Translations under genes and position numbers: made by a program
Notes under the pieces: model-generated
The model's input: only the letters and a program-made list of their open reading frames with translations
The model's database searches: none
What the model was told of the DNA's origin: nothing
Shown here: one piece after another, positions 1 to 7,368 of the stretch
How the letters are laid out: every line of letters starts with the position of its first letter
Numbering within the stretch: the stretch's first letter is position 1
NCBI GenBank assembly: GCA_902787185.1
Contig: CADAFP010000015.1
Coordinates: 1-41,833, forward strand
Source: an uncultured Bacteroidales bacterium
GTDB taxonomy: Bacteria; Bacteroidota; Bacteroidia; Bacteroidales; Muribaculaceae
DNA length: 41,833 nt
Direction: 5' to 3'

Positions 1-577
1 GTCCAACGTCACCGCTGGTAACGGGCACACCATCGATGACATAAAGGGGCTCATTGCTCGCGTTCATTGACCCGATACCGCGGATGCGGATGCTTGGAGT
101 CGAACCAGCCTGACCGCTGCTGTTGGAGACCTGGAGGCCCGCAACGCGTCCATTGAGCGCATTCTCAAAAGTGGTGATGGGGATGTCCTTGAGCGCATTT
201 TGGCCTACCATACTGGCCGATCCGCTGTAACTGCTTTTCTTGGCAGTACCATAAGCGACAACGATTACCTCGTCCAGATCATGAGGAGATTCACTCATGC
301 GAACCTCGATAGAAGTTTTACCCGTCACGTCATGCTCCTGTGAAAGAAAACCAATGTAGTCAAATGTAAGCGTTGCTCTTGGAGAACACTTGATAGAAAA
401 GCGACCATTGGCATCAGTCATTGTAGCCGTAGAAGTTCCCTTAACATGGACGCTAACTCCCATGAGGGGTTCGTCATGGTCGTCGAGCACTGTCCCAGAA
501 AATGTCTGTACGTTCTGAGCCATTGCATTGATGAAACTGATCATCAACACAAATACTAGAATTAAGAATTTTTTCAT
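1..577 (-). CDS. SusC/RagA-family TonB-dependent outer membrane receptor, N-terminal part
   Basis: The frame opens at ATG 577 and runs off the left edge, so only about 192 N-terminal residues are present. A signal peptide (MKKFLILVFVLMISF, ending near AMAQ) is followed by a carboxypeptidase-regulatory-like beta-sandwich (about residues 25-100, GTVLDDHDEPLMGVSV then DANGRFSI). After this comes the SusC junction DEVIVVAYGT and the plug-domain start with NALNGRVAGL and RIRGIGSMN. These are hallmarks of SusC/RagA receptors, which import glycans or peptides across the outer membrane with a SusD lipoprotein. A SusD gene would be expected beyond the left edge. The substrate cannot be told from this fragment. 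The upstream gene is a co-directional glycosyltransferase separated by a hairpin, so this gene probably has its own promoter in 578-738, but I could not define it. Family call is firm; function is by family. Confidence 0.93.
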   Translation of the reverse strand, partial: MKKFLILVFVLMISFINAMAQNVQTFSGTVLDDHDEPLMGVSVHVKGTSTATMTDANGRFSIKCSPRATLTFDYIGFLSQEHDVTGKTSIEVRMSESPHDLDEVIVVAYGTAKKSSYSGSASMVGQNALKDIPITTFENALNGRVAGLQVSNSSGQAGSTPSIRIRGIGSMNASNEPLYVIDGVPVTSGDVG

Positions 578-738
578 GTGTAAATTCTATAGATTGTGAT
601 AACGTTTATAAACATTTGAATGAAAAATATAACATAAAAGAGCACAAAATTCATGTTTTTTTCTTTGTTGACAAAATTTTTGAGCGCTTTTGTGTTTCGT
701 TAATAGTTTTATACAAATTTTGTTGCCTATTAAATAAT

Positions 739-783
739 AAATAATGAGGGTGAGCCATAACTGATGACACACCCTCATTATTT
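739..783 (-). terminator. Hairpin after the glycosyltransferase gene; minimal copy of a palindromic repeat
   Basis: A perfect 14-bp stem (739-752 with 770-783) encloses a 17-nt loop. Read on the minus strand it follows the stop of the gene at 801 and leads into T-rich sequence, so it is a likely terminator. The loop-side word GATGACACACCCTC also occurs, in close variants, at the ends of the larger palindromic elements at 27730, 32904 and 41325. Confidence 0.6.
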
Positions 784-800
784 GCTGGTGAGTCTCGTCT

Positions 801-1949
801 CTATTCTTCCGTCTCTCCCTGCTCTGGAATCACGATGTCAACGACGGGGGCAGTCTTGAGCAGACTGCGGTACAGGTCGGTCATCTTGTTGTAGAACGTG
901 GGATAATCGAGTTTTTCCTGGAAGTCCTTTTGGGCCTGCGTGCCCATGCGGGAGCGGGCGGCTGTGTCGCTGATCAGGTGGTTGATGGCAGCGGTGAGCG
1001 CCTGCTCGTCGCCCGGCGGCACCAGCAGACCATTGACGCCGTCGTTCACATACTCAGGCTGAGCACCGTTGTTGCTGCAGATGTGCGCCTTGCCAGCCAT
1101 CATGTACTCGAGGTTGCTGATGCCCAGCGCCTCGGGCTGGATCGAGGGCAGCACACCGAAGTCGGCTTGCCGCAGGTATTCCAGGATATTATCCCTGAAT
1201 CCCAGCAGCGACACGTTGTGGACAAGCCCGTTGGCGACGATGAATCCCTTGATTGTTGCCTTGTACTTGGGCTGTCCGTCGCCGATGATGGCGAGGTGGT
1301 ACTTCGTCTTGTCAACATGGGTTAAGGCGCTCAGGAGAGCATCTATGCCCTTTTCAGGGGCCAGCTTGCCATGATACATGATCAACGCCTGGTGGCTGTC
1401 GAGGTTCAACTCGCGGCGCAGGTCGGGCACCGTAGTGCCAATCTGGCTGTCGCACACGCTGTCGCGCAGCACCACGGTACGGTCGGCATAGGATTTCTTG
1501 GCCTTGCCCAGGAAGCTGTCGCGTGCCATCTCAGACGAGAAGACGAAGCAGTCGATCGACTTGTACAACTTGGTGTACATGTAGTTCTTCTTGGGCTTGT
1601 AAACGCCGTGAACGCTCACCACGACACGTGTGTCGCGGTTCTCGCTGATGCGGCGCGCCATCACGGCCATGAAGGCATCCTTGAAGCTGTGCACATGGAT
1701 GACATTCTGCCCCTTGCGCAACAGGCGTGCAAAACGCACCGGCGAGTCGATGTCGGTGACACCCTTGAGCGGAAGGATGGAGATCGGAATCTCCAGGCGG
1801 CGGTACTGCTTGAGCACAATGGGGCGCTTGCGGCACACGACCTCTACATAGAAATCAGGGTCGTTGCGCAGGCGGTCCACCAGGTCATAGGTATATTGCT
1901 CGGCACCTGTCCAGTGCTTATTGGAAACGATGTGAAAAACGTTGATCAT
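801..1949 (-). CDS. GT4-type (GT-B fold) glycosyltransferase
   Basis: Predicted cytoplasmic retaining glycosyltransferase of 382 residues that transfers a sugar from a nucleotide-sugar donor, as expected for polysaccharide or glycoconjugate synthesis. The acceptor is unknown. The N-terminal Rossmann half begins FHIVSNKHWTGAEQY, matching the 'GGAE' region of GT4 enzymes. The C-terminal half has the phosphate-binding segment YHGKLAPEKGIDALL, then the E-x7-E motif EALGISNLE (about residues 273-281) and NDGVNGLLVPPGD. I chose ATG 1949 (MINVFHIV) over an upstream GTG at 1988, because the family fold begins right there. The gene stands alone: the AraC gene upstream is 505 bp away and the SusC gene downstream is separated by a hairpin. 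The acidic tail (PEQGETEE) is probably disordered. No glycan cluster is visible nearby, so the pathway stays open. Confidence 0.9.
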   Translation of the reverse strand: MINVFHIVSNKHWTGAEQYTYDLVDRLRNDPDFYVEVVCRKRPIVLKQYRRLEIPISILPLKGVTDIDSPVRFARLLRKGQNVIHVHSFKDAFMAVMARRISENRDTRVVVSVHGVYKPKKNYMYTKLYKSIDCFVFSSEMARDSFLGKAKKSYADRTVVLRDSVCDSQIGTTVPDLRRELNLDSHQALIMYHGKLAPEKGIDALLSALTHVDKTKYHLAIIGDGQPKYKATIKGFIVANGLVHNVSLLGFRDNILEYLRQADFGVLPSIQPEALGISNLEYMMAGKAHICSNNGAQPEYVNDGVNGLLVPPGDEQALTAAINHLISDTAARSRMGTQAQKDFQEKLDYPTFYNKMTDLYRSLLKTAPVVDIVIPEQGETEE

Positions 1950-2454
1950 TGTCGTGACACGCTGGGGAATATCATACAGCGGTGCCACGAAGGTAATGTT
2001 TTTTTTGGGGTTACAGCAGCTATAACGCTGTAATTTTTTAAAAAACGAACAAATACCATAATTAAATAATCAGCCCACCTTCACAGGTAGGCTGAAAAAA
2101 TCTTGCTTAATTAGTACTGATTGGACAATCGTGAATTTTGTCCGTTTTAACTTTAAAGGATACCATTTTTCTGCTCTCTCTCTTTTATATGCTATTGCAC
2201 AATTCTAACGCAATTCTATCCATCTATGGAAAAGCACATGCATCTATTACCATGATAATGTGGGTGAAAACCATTACACAAGTAATATCTTCACACTGCA
2301 AAATTAAATAAAATTTTCATGCGATAAACACCTTTGGCGCCTCCTATGGTTTATAATTGTTGTGTATCAATTTATTTGACGATTCCGCACCACAGTATAG
2401 CACGATTTATTCGATGAAACCGTGATTTTTAGAATAAAAGCAAAAAATGGAGGT
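1950..2454. other. 505-bp spacer without a gene
   Basis: AT-rich, with no credible reading frame on either strand. It holds a stem-loop at 2011-2033 (TTACAGC / GCTGTAA) in what would be the leader of the glycosyltransferase gene. A second hairpin lies at 2070-2095, and a minus-strand TAATTTTG box at 2299-2306. The last two could bound a short transcript, described separately. Confidence 0.6.
2070..2292 (-). ncRNA. Possible small RNA or long leader (weak)
   Basis: On the minus strand a Bacteroidota -7 box (TAATTTTG, 2299-2306) predicts a transcript start near 2292. About 200 nt further is a hairpin (2070-2095, TCAGCC..GGCTGA arms with one mismatch) followed by TTATTTAATT. This could be a free-standing small RNA or the leader of the glycosyltransferase gene. 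No good -33 element was found, and nothing in the sequence identifies an RNA family. Confidence 0.22.
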
Positions 2455-3597
2455 TTATTGCCTGCTTCGCCACTGCACAGGCGAAATTCCGACGATTTTC
2501 TTGAACGTCGTCGAGAATGTTGAGGCGGCATTAAAGCCCACCTGCCCAGCAATCTGCTCGATGGTGGCGTCGGGATTCTGGAGCATGATCTGCTGTGCCT
2601 CATGGATGCGCATCTGGGCCACCCACTCATAGAAAGTCATGTGGCGCACTTCGTTGAGGTAACGCGACAAGTAGCTGCGGTTAGTGCCCATGTCGTGAGC
2701 CGCCTGCTCGATGGTGATGCCACTGGTGCGGTAGCCGCCCTTGCGCTGCCAGCGCAGCTCCTTGTCCTGCATCACTTCCTGCAACGACGCGCTCAAGCTG
2801 CTGCGGTGCTGCTGTGCCGCGGTATCATCATTACCGCTGTAGGCCTCCACGACCTGCGACGCCTCCTCCTTACCGGTATTGAACGCTGTGGCGACAGTGT
2901 TGTACCTGAACGAGAAATTGATAATACTGACAAACGCGTAGATGAAGACGATGATGCCCAACGCAAGCTGGTAGATGCTGACAATCTTGGGACACAGGCA
3001 GACAATGGGCGCCGAGATAAGGAATAGCAAGGTGCTCAACCCTATCCCAAGCATCCACCGCATGAGGTCAGCGAGGACATCTGAGAAGTAGGTCCTCAAG
3101 TCGTTGATGGTTTTCCTGTAAACGGCATAGCACATGTAGGTGGTCACGCAGTTGAGGATGAAGAGCAAGGCGCAGGCAATATAGATTCCAGTGAGCTGAA
3201 GAGACCTAGGCACCAACAAATAATTGATAGCCAATAGAATAGTGTAAGCCCCCAATATCCAAAACAAGATGACACTGTGGCGTTTTTCCACTTTGGAGGG
3301 AGCAAAAAACGTGCTGACACCTAACGTCAACATCAAGGTAGCCGTGCAGAAGGTAAACAGATAGATCGATACCGACAGGATAGGATCCTTAAGAACAAAG
3401 AAGAATCTGATGAGCCACTGGAACAAGAGTTCGCAACCAAACAGCAGTATAGCCATGGCGAGGATATTCTTGCCACGCTGATAATATATTTTGTGTTCGT
3501 GCTCTGGTGTCTTAATCGCAAGCAAAATGCTGCCCAGTATCAGTGCAATGACCCATCCGGACAGAACCAATGCATATTCAATCTGACTCAGACTCAT
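2455..3597 (-). CDS. Membrane-bound AraC-family regulator with seven predicted TM helices
   Basis: A 380-residue protein with seven hydrophobic segments in the first roughly 250 residues, starting YALVLSGWVIALILGSILL and ending near LALGIIVFIYAFVSIINF. A short linker leads to a C-terminal AraC/HTH_18 DNA-binding domain (about residues 285-380). Both helix-turn-helix units are visible: IEQAAHDMGTNRSYLSRYL and IEQIAGQVGFNAASTFSTTF, then GISPVQWR. The likely role is a membrane-tethered one-component regulator: the membrane part senses and the cytoplasmic tail binds DNA. Signal and targets are unknown. ATG 3597 is preferred to GTG 3618, because the -7 box at 3621-3628 leaves almost no leader for the latter. 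It is divergent from a gene of the same architecture at 3726. Confidence 0.87.
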   Translation of the reverse strand: MSLSQIEYALVLSGWVIALILGSILLAIKTPEHEHKIYYQRGKNILAMAILLFGCELLFQWLIRFFFVLKDPILSVSIYLFTFCTATLMLTLGVSTFFAPSKVEKRHSVILFWILGAYTILLAINYLLVPRSLQLTGIYIACALLFILNCVTTYMCYAVYRKTINDLRTYFSDVLADLMRWMLGIGLSTLLFLISAPIVCLCPKIVSIYQLALGIIVFIYAFVSIINFSFRYNTVATAFNTGKEEASQVVEAYSGNDDTAAQQHRSSLSASLQEVMQDKELRWQRKGGYRTSGITIEQAAHDMGTNRSYLSRYLNEVRHMTFYEWVAQMRIHEAQQIMLQNPDATIEQIAGQVGFNAASTFSTTFKKIVGISPVQWRSRQ

Positions 3598-3620
3598 AGT
3601 ATCTAATAGATTTGGCACTG

Positions 3621-3628
3621 CAAATATA
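3621..3628 (-). promoter_or_regulatory. -7 box (TATATTTG) of the leftward AraC gene
   Basis: The minus strand reads TATATTTGC, matching the Bacteroidota TAnnTTTG box, with a transcript start expected near 3614. No clear -33 TTG lies at the right distance, which suggests an activator or a weak promoter. The box supports translation from ATG 3597. Confidence 0.55.
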
Positions 3629-3665
3629 CAAATTTTTCAATAATGCGGCATAAAATGATGTTTTT

Positions 3666-3696
3666 TTTGATTTTATCTTTTTTTGCTGTAATTTTG
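3666..3696 (+). promoter_or_regulatory. Promoter of the rightward AraC gene
   Basis: TTTG at 3666-3669, a 19-bp spacer and TAATTTTG at 3689-3696 form a full Bacteroidota vegetative promoter. The start would be near 3703, giving a leader of about 23 nt before ATG 3726. The two divergent AraC promoters lie within 80 bp, so they may share operators. Confidence 0.7.
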
Positions 3697-3725
3697 TAAG
3701 CCCAATAGTGAGAATTTATGCCATT

Positions 3726-4814
3726 ATGACGCTTTCAGCCTATAGTTATTCACAAATATGCTGTGTTGTCGAGACGGTAGTCTTTGGCATGGCACTGCTG
3801 AATATCGGCAATGCCAAGGTGCGTTCCACCCAATGGCTCAAGCAAGCCAAGTGGGCAGTCGCATTGGTGATGCTGATGGTAGGAGTCTTTACTGCGGTGC
3901 AATATATATTCAACTTGAGTGAGCGATTCCCAGACAGAGATACAGCACTGAATATCAGCATGTTGTACCTTGTCACCTTGATTTTGAGCATTGCCTTTGT
4001 GCCGTTGGCCGCGACCACCCACCTGACGCGGATGCGCTTGATTGTCACGTGTATCGTGTTTGCCTTCTGCATCAGTCTGGTCTGGATGGCTGTCCCACTC
4101 GGGACGACATGGTCACATTTCATCATGGCCATCTCGCTGTCTATCTATTTCATTGAATTAGTGAGGATTATCCTCGTTTTTATGTACAATTACCGCCAGT
4201 TGGACAAACAAGAACGCATTCCCGGCAGCGAAGCCGACGCGCGTCACATGTGCCTTAACCTGGTGGTGAAGTGCATCATCCTGTTGTCGGTATATGCTCT
4301 GGTGTACATCTTCCTGGTGCTGCTCACCGAAAATGCCAAGACGATTTTCAACTTCTTGATATTGCTGATGTGGGGCTACCTGTTTGTGACATTCGTGAAC
4401 CTGATTATGAACTATAACCCTCTTGCCGAGGCCAATTTCCAGCTGCTGACCAAAGTTCATGACGACGAGACGGTCCACGTCAGGCATCCCGAACTGCGCG
4501 CTAAACTCGACAGTTTGGTTAATGACGGCTTCTATAAGTCCAAGGGGGTGACCATGTCATCGATTGCCGAGCAGGTGGGAACCAACCGCACCTACCTGTC
4601 GGAATACATCAACAGCCAGTATGGATGTAACTTCAACACCTGGCTGACACGCCTGCGCATCGACGAGGCAAAACGCCTGCTTCTCTCCACCCCCACCCTG
4701 TCGCTGGACATTGTCGCCCAGCAGACCGGTTTCGCCACCAAATCCCATTTCATGTCGGCGTTCAAGACCGTCGAGGGCATCACCCCCGGCCAATGGCGCC
4801 AACGTCACGCTTGA
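3726..4814 (+). CDS. Membrane-bound AraC-family regulator with seven predicted TM helices (paralogue)
   Basis: A 362-residue protein with the same plan as its divergent neighbour. Seven hydrophobic segments fill about the first 240 residues (from ICCVVETVVFGMALLNIG to LILLMWGYLFVTFVNLIM), followed by a C-terminal AraC domain. The two HTH units are MSSIAEQVGTNRTYLSEYI and LDIVAQQTGFATKSHFMSAF, ending GITPGQWRQR. It should act as a membrane-anchored transcription factor; the signal is unknown. I chose ATG 3726 because the promoter at 3666-3696 predicts a start near 3703, so GTG 3708 would be almost leaderless. The stop codon lies inside a short tandem repeat (4810-4852), and a strong hairpin follows. 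No clear target operon is adjacent. Confidence 0.87.
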   Translation: MTLSAYSYSQICCVVETVVFGMALLNIGNAKVRSTQWLKQAKWAVALVMLMVGVFTAVQYIFNLSERFPDRDTALNISMLYLVTLILSIAFVPLAATTHLTRMRLIVTCIVFAFCISLVWMAVPLGTTWSHFIMAISLSIYFIELVRIILVFMYNYRQLDKQERIPGSEADARHMCLNLVVKCIILLSVYALVYIFLVLLTENAKTIFNFLILLMWGYLFVTFVNLIMNYNPLAEANFQLLTKVHDDETVHVRHPELRAKLDSLVNDGFYKSKGVTMSSIAEQVGTNRTYLSEYINSQYGCNFNTWLTRLRIDEAKRLLLSTPTLSLDIVAQQTGFATKSHFMSAFKTVEGITPGQWRQRHA

Positions 4815-4852
4815 TGAGTGAGAACTTGATGAGCGAAACTTGATGAGTGAAA
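4810..4852. repeat. Three tandem copies of a 14-15 bp unit
   Basis: CTTGATGAGTGAGAA, CTTGATGAGCGAAA and CTTGATGAGTGAAA follow one another across the stop codon of the AraC gene. The first copy contains the last sense codon and the stop. Looks like slippage-derived duplication. Confidence 0.7.
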
Positions 4853-4860
4853 AAAAGCAA

Positions 4861-4900
4861 CCGCACCACATGGCGGGCATTTCTCCCTCATGTGGTGCGG
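4861..4900. terminator. Terminator between convergent genes
   Basis: A perfect 12-bp stem (4861-4872 with 4889-4900, CCGCACCACATG arm) has a 16-nt loop. Read on the minus strand it is followed by TTGCTTTTTTTC, a good intrinsic terminator for the stomatin operon ending at 4963. On the plus strand the T tract is poorer, but it may also stop the AraC transcript. Confidence 0.8.
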
Positions 4901-4962
4901 TGTCGTTTGATTATCGATCAGTGCACACTCATCTCATGTGAGCACTGTCAACAGGCTCTCCC

Positions 4963-5925
4963 CTACTCTTTCTTGTCACTACCGAACAGCTCCTTGATGC
5001 CGCCGATCGAGCCGAGCAGGTTAGTGGCCTCATAAGGCAGGTAAACCGTCTTGGTCTTGTCGCCGCTGGCAACGGTGTCGAGCATCTGGATGTACTTCTG
5101 GGCCAGCAGATAGTTGGCAGGGTTGGTGCTCTGCCCTACTGCCTGGGTAATCTTGTCGATGGCGATAGCCTCGGCCTCGGCCTTGCGGATACGTGCCTGG
5201 GCTTCACCCTCGGCGCGCAGGATCTCGGTCTGCTTGTCGGCCTCGGCCTGGTTGATGCGAGCGGTCTTTTGACCCTCGGACTGGAGGATGGCAGCCTGTT
5301 TCTGACCTTCGCTGGTCAAGATGGTGGCGCGCTTGTTACGCTCGGCCTGCATCTGCTTCTCCATGGCCTGGAGCACGGTTTGAGGCGGCTGGATGTCCTG
5401 CAGTTCGACGCGGTTCACCTTGATACCCCACTTGTTGGTGGCGTCATCGAGGACGGCGCGCAGCTTGCTGTTGATGGTGTCGCGCGAGGTCAGCGTCTGG
5501 TCCAGCTCGAGCTCACCGATGATGTTACGCAACGTGGTCTGCGTGAGTTTCTCGATAGCGTTGGGCAGGTTGTTGATCTCATACACAGCCTTGAACGGGT
5601 CCATAATCTGGAAATAAAGCAGTGCGTTGATCTGAGTCATTACGTTATCCTTGGTAATCACGTTCTGCTTGTCGAAGTCATACACTTGCTCACGCAGGTC
5701 GATTGCCGAGGTGGTACGGTAGCGTCCGTGTTCATAGGCGACAATGCTCTTGGCGCGGTCGATGAACGGGATAATCAGGTTGATGCCAGGCTTGAGTGTG
5801 GCATAATACTTACCCAGACGCTCGATAATCTTGGTCTCACTCTGCGGGATGATGACGAGCGAACTCTTAACTAAAACCAGTGCCAAAACAATAAGCACAA
5901 TAAGGAAAATTGAAACCGGTGTCAT
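4963..5925 (-). CDS. SPFH/stomatin-like membrane protein (QmcA/HflC type)
   Basis: A 320-residue membrane-anchored SPFH protein. One N-terminal TM segment (IFLIVLIVLALVLVKSSLV) is followed by the SPFH/band-7 domain (about 25-200: IIPQSETKIIERLGKYY, GINLIIPFID, DNVMTQINALLYFQI). A long Ala/Glu/Gln-rich coiled coil (about 180-255, with repeated ILTSEGQKQAAILQSEGQK units) precedes a C-terminal segment. Such proteins oligomerise into membrane scaffolds and are linked to membrane quality control and FtsH-type proteolysis. Its direct upstream neighbour encodes an NfeD protein, the usual partner of bacterial stomatins, which strongly supports the call. The two genes are 62 bp apart and probably form an operon ending at the 4861-4900 terminator. 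Which SPFH subfamily it belongs to is less sure. Confidence 0.93.
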   Translation of the reverse strand: MTPVSIFLIVLIVLALVLVKSSLVIIPQSETKIIERLGKYYATLKPGINLIIPFIDRAKSIVAYEHGRYRTTSAIDLREQVYDFDKQNVITKDNVMTQINALLYFQIMDPFKAVYEINNLPNAIEKLTQTTLRNIIGELELDQTLTSRDTINSKLRAVLDDATNKWGIKVNRVELQDIQPPQTVLQAMEKQMQAERNKRATILTSEGQKQAAILQSEGQKTARINQAEADKQTEILRAEGEAQARIRKAEAEAIAIDKITQAVGQSTNPANYLLAQKYIQMLDTVASGDKTKTVYLPYEATNLLGSIGGIKELFGSDKKE

Positions 5926-5987
5926 AACTATAAAGTTTTAAGTTGTTATTATTTTGTTGTTATTATTTTGTTGTTAATTCCAGGAAA

Positions 5988-6440
5988 TCAGTCGATAGGC
6001 TTAACAGTGAGAATGATGCTGTCCACCTTAAGCACTTGCACGCGAGTATCTCTACTGATGGGGATACCGTCGGCACTACGGGCCTTCCAGTCGTCACCGT
6101 CGATGGCAACGCGGCCGTAGCCGTTAGCCTCAATATCCTCGCTCACGCGGCCAGTCTGGCCAACCATAGCCTCGGCATTACTCAAGCGTTCACGATGAGG
6201 CTGGTGAAGTTTCCTGAGCAGTGCGGGACGCAAGAGGAACAGACTCAAGGCCGAAACGACGGCAAAGATGATGATCTGCCAAGTGAGCGACAAGCCACAT
6301 CCGGCAAAAATTGAACTGGCGGCTGCACCGATGGCAAAACACAGGATGAAGAAATCACCAGATGATAATTCAAGAATGAGGCACACAATGGATATGATAA
6401 TCCAGAGGAGCCATAGGTTGGATGTTAAAAAGTCGATCAT
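5988..6440 (-). CDS. NfeD-family membrane protein
   Basis: A 150-residue protein with three or four hydrophobic segments in the first 80 residues (LWLLWIIISIVCLILELSSG, FFILCFAIGAAASSIFAG, WQIIIFAVVSALSLFLL). A C-terminal OB-fold typical of NfeD (about 95-150) follows, with the recognisable GQTGRVSEDI and GRVAIDGDDWKARS. This is the short NfeD form without the ClpP-like protease domain. NfeD proteins associate with stomatin-like proteins; here the SPFH gene is next downstream. The spacer between the two holds a direct repeat of TTGTTATTATTT. No convincing promoter box was found in 6441-6560. Confidence 0.9.
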   Translation of the reverse strand: MIDFLTSNLWLLWIIISIVCLILELSSGDFFILCFAIGAAASSIFAGCGLSLTWQIIIFAVVSALSLFLLRPALLRKLHQPHRERLSNAEAMVGQTGRVSEDIEANGYGRVAIDGDDWKARSADGIPISRDTRVQVLKVDSIILTVKPID

Positions 6441-6871
6441 AGCTGTAGCGTTTTATTGTTGTTATTATTGTTTCTTGACTCGTTTGCCCATTAGACGCAG
6501 CGACCCTTCAAAAAACTACAAAAAATTTCAATTTTTTTTTAAGGTCTCTACTTTGGGCGCCTCAGCCATGTTTGTTGCCCCAGAAAGATGGCCTCCAGTG
6601 AGACATCTCCAGCATAGAGGTAACTACATTAATAAAGACAATATTTATGCCAAAAAGCATTAAAAATTGCCGTGTCATTGCCCGAGCGATGTCAAATTTT
6701 GGATTCTCAGGCGGTTAAAATGCGTTTTCTGCCTGTTTTTCAGCCTGTTTGGCGCTTTTTGCGAAAAGCCCGAAAAAATCGGGTAGGGGAGCACTTTCGG
6801 CTTCAAGCCCCATGCGATGCCCTTCAGGGCCAAATTGCGCCCTCAAGGCATCAAATCTTGCCTATAGTTGC
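6441..6871. other. Spacer between divergent operons, no gene seen
   Basis: About 430 bp between the NfeD start and the ybeY promoter. Short open frames here (for example 6672-6923) have no recognisable features and would run through the ybeY promoter. An imperfect inverted repeat lies at 6816-6852 (GATGCCCTTCAGGGC with GCGCCCTCAAGGCATC). No RNA family recognised. Confidence 0.55.
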
Positions 6872-6901
6872 TTGCTTTTCCAGTTTTTTTGGTTATCTTT
6901 G
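6872..6901 (+). promoter_or_regulatory. Promoter of ybeY-mnmG
   Basis: TTG at 6872-6874, a 19-bp spacer and TATCTTTG at 6894-6901 form a near-ideal Bacteroidota promoter. Transcription would begin near 6908, some 20 nt before ATG 6928. This rules out the upstream in-frame start at 6868. Confidence 0.82.
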
Positions 6902-6927
6902 TGTCCCGTTTTTCAACAGCTAACGAT

Positions 6928-7368
6928 ATGACCGAAATCAACTACATGACTCAAGGCAAAGCCACCCTGCCAGTGCTCGACGAGACCGCCGTGCGCAACT
7001 GGATTGTCGAGGTGGCGCAACGTCACGGCCAGCGGGTCGGGTGCCTGACCTACGTCTTTTGTGACGACGAGTATATCCTGAAGACCAACCGTGAGTTTTT
7101 GGGGCATGACTATTACACCGACATCATCACCTTTGACTATACCAACTCTCGACACATCGCCGGCGACATGGTCATCTCGCTCGACACCGTGCGCAGCAAT
7201 GCCGAGATGCTGGGTGTCCCCTATGAGACCGAGCTGATGCGAGTCATGATTCACGGCGTGCTGCACCTGTGCGGTCAGAATGACAAGGGACCAGGCGAAC
7301 GCGAGGTCATGGAACGTTACGAGAACGAGGCGTTGGCACTGTTGCCCGACAACGTGATTGAGAAATGA
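6928..7368 (+). CDS. ybeY: Endoribonuclease YbeY (rRNA maturation)
   Basis: A 146-residue zinc-dependent endoribonuclease of the UPF0054 family, involved in 16S rRNA 3' end maturation and ribosome quality control. The family metal-binding motif is present near the C-terminus as HGVLHLCGQND, with two histidines and a final aspartate instead of the third histidine of the E. coli protein. My recollection is that Asp is common here in Bacteroidota. The preceding DYYTDIITFDY and AGDMVISLDTVRSNA segments are also family hallmarks. Start ATG 6928 is set by the promoter. The stop overlaps the mnmG start by 4 bp (ATGA), so the two genes are translationally coupled. Confidence 0.95.
   Translation: MTEINYMTQGKATLPVLDETAVRNWIVEVAQRHGQRVGCLTYVFCDDEYILKTNREFLGHDYYTDIITFDYTNSRHIAGDMVISLDTVRSNAEMLGVPYETELMRVMIHGVLHLCGQNDKGPGEREVMERYENEALALLPDNVIEK

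Noticed and set aside
587-778. 63-codon frame upstream of the SusC-like gene
   Set aside because: Covers the terminator hairpin and the likely promoter region; composition is not protein-like.
6672-6923. 83-codon frame before ybeY
   Set aside because: Overlaps the ybeY promoter, has no recognisable protein features and ends at the ybeY start.
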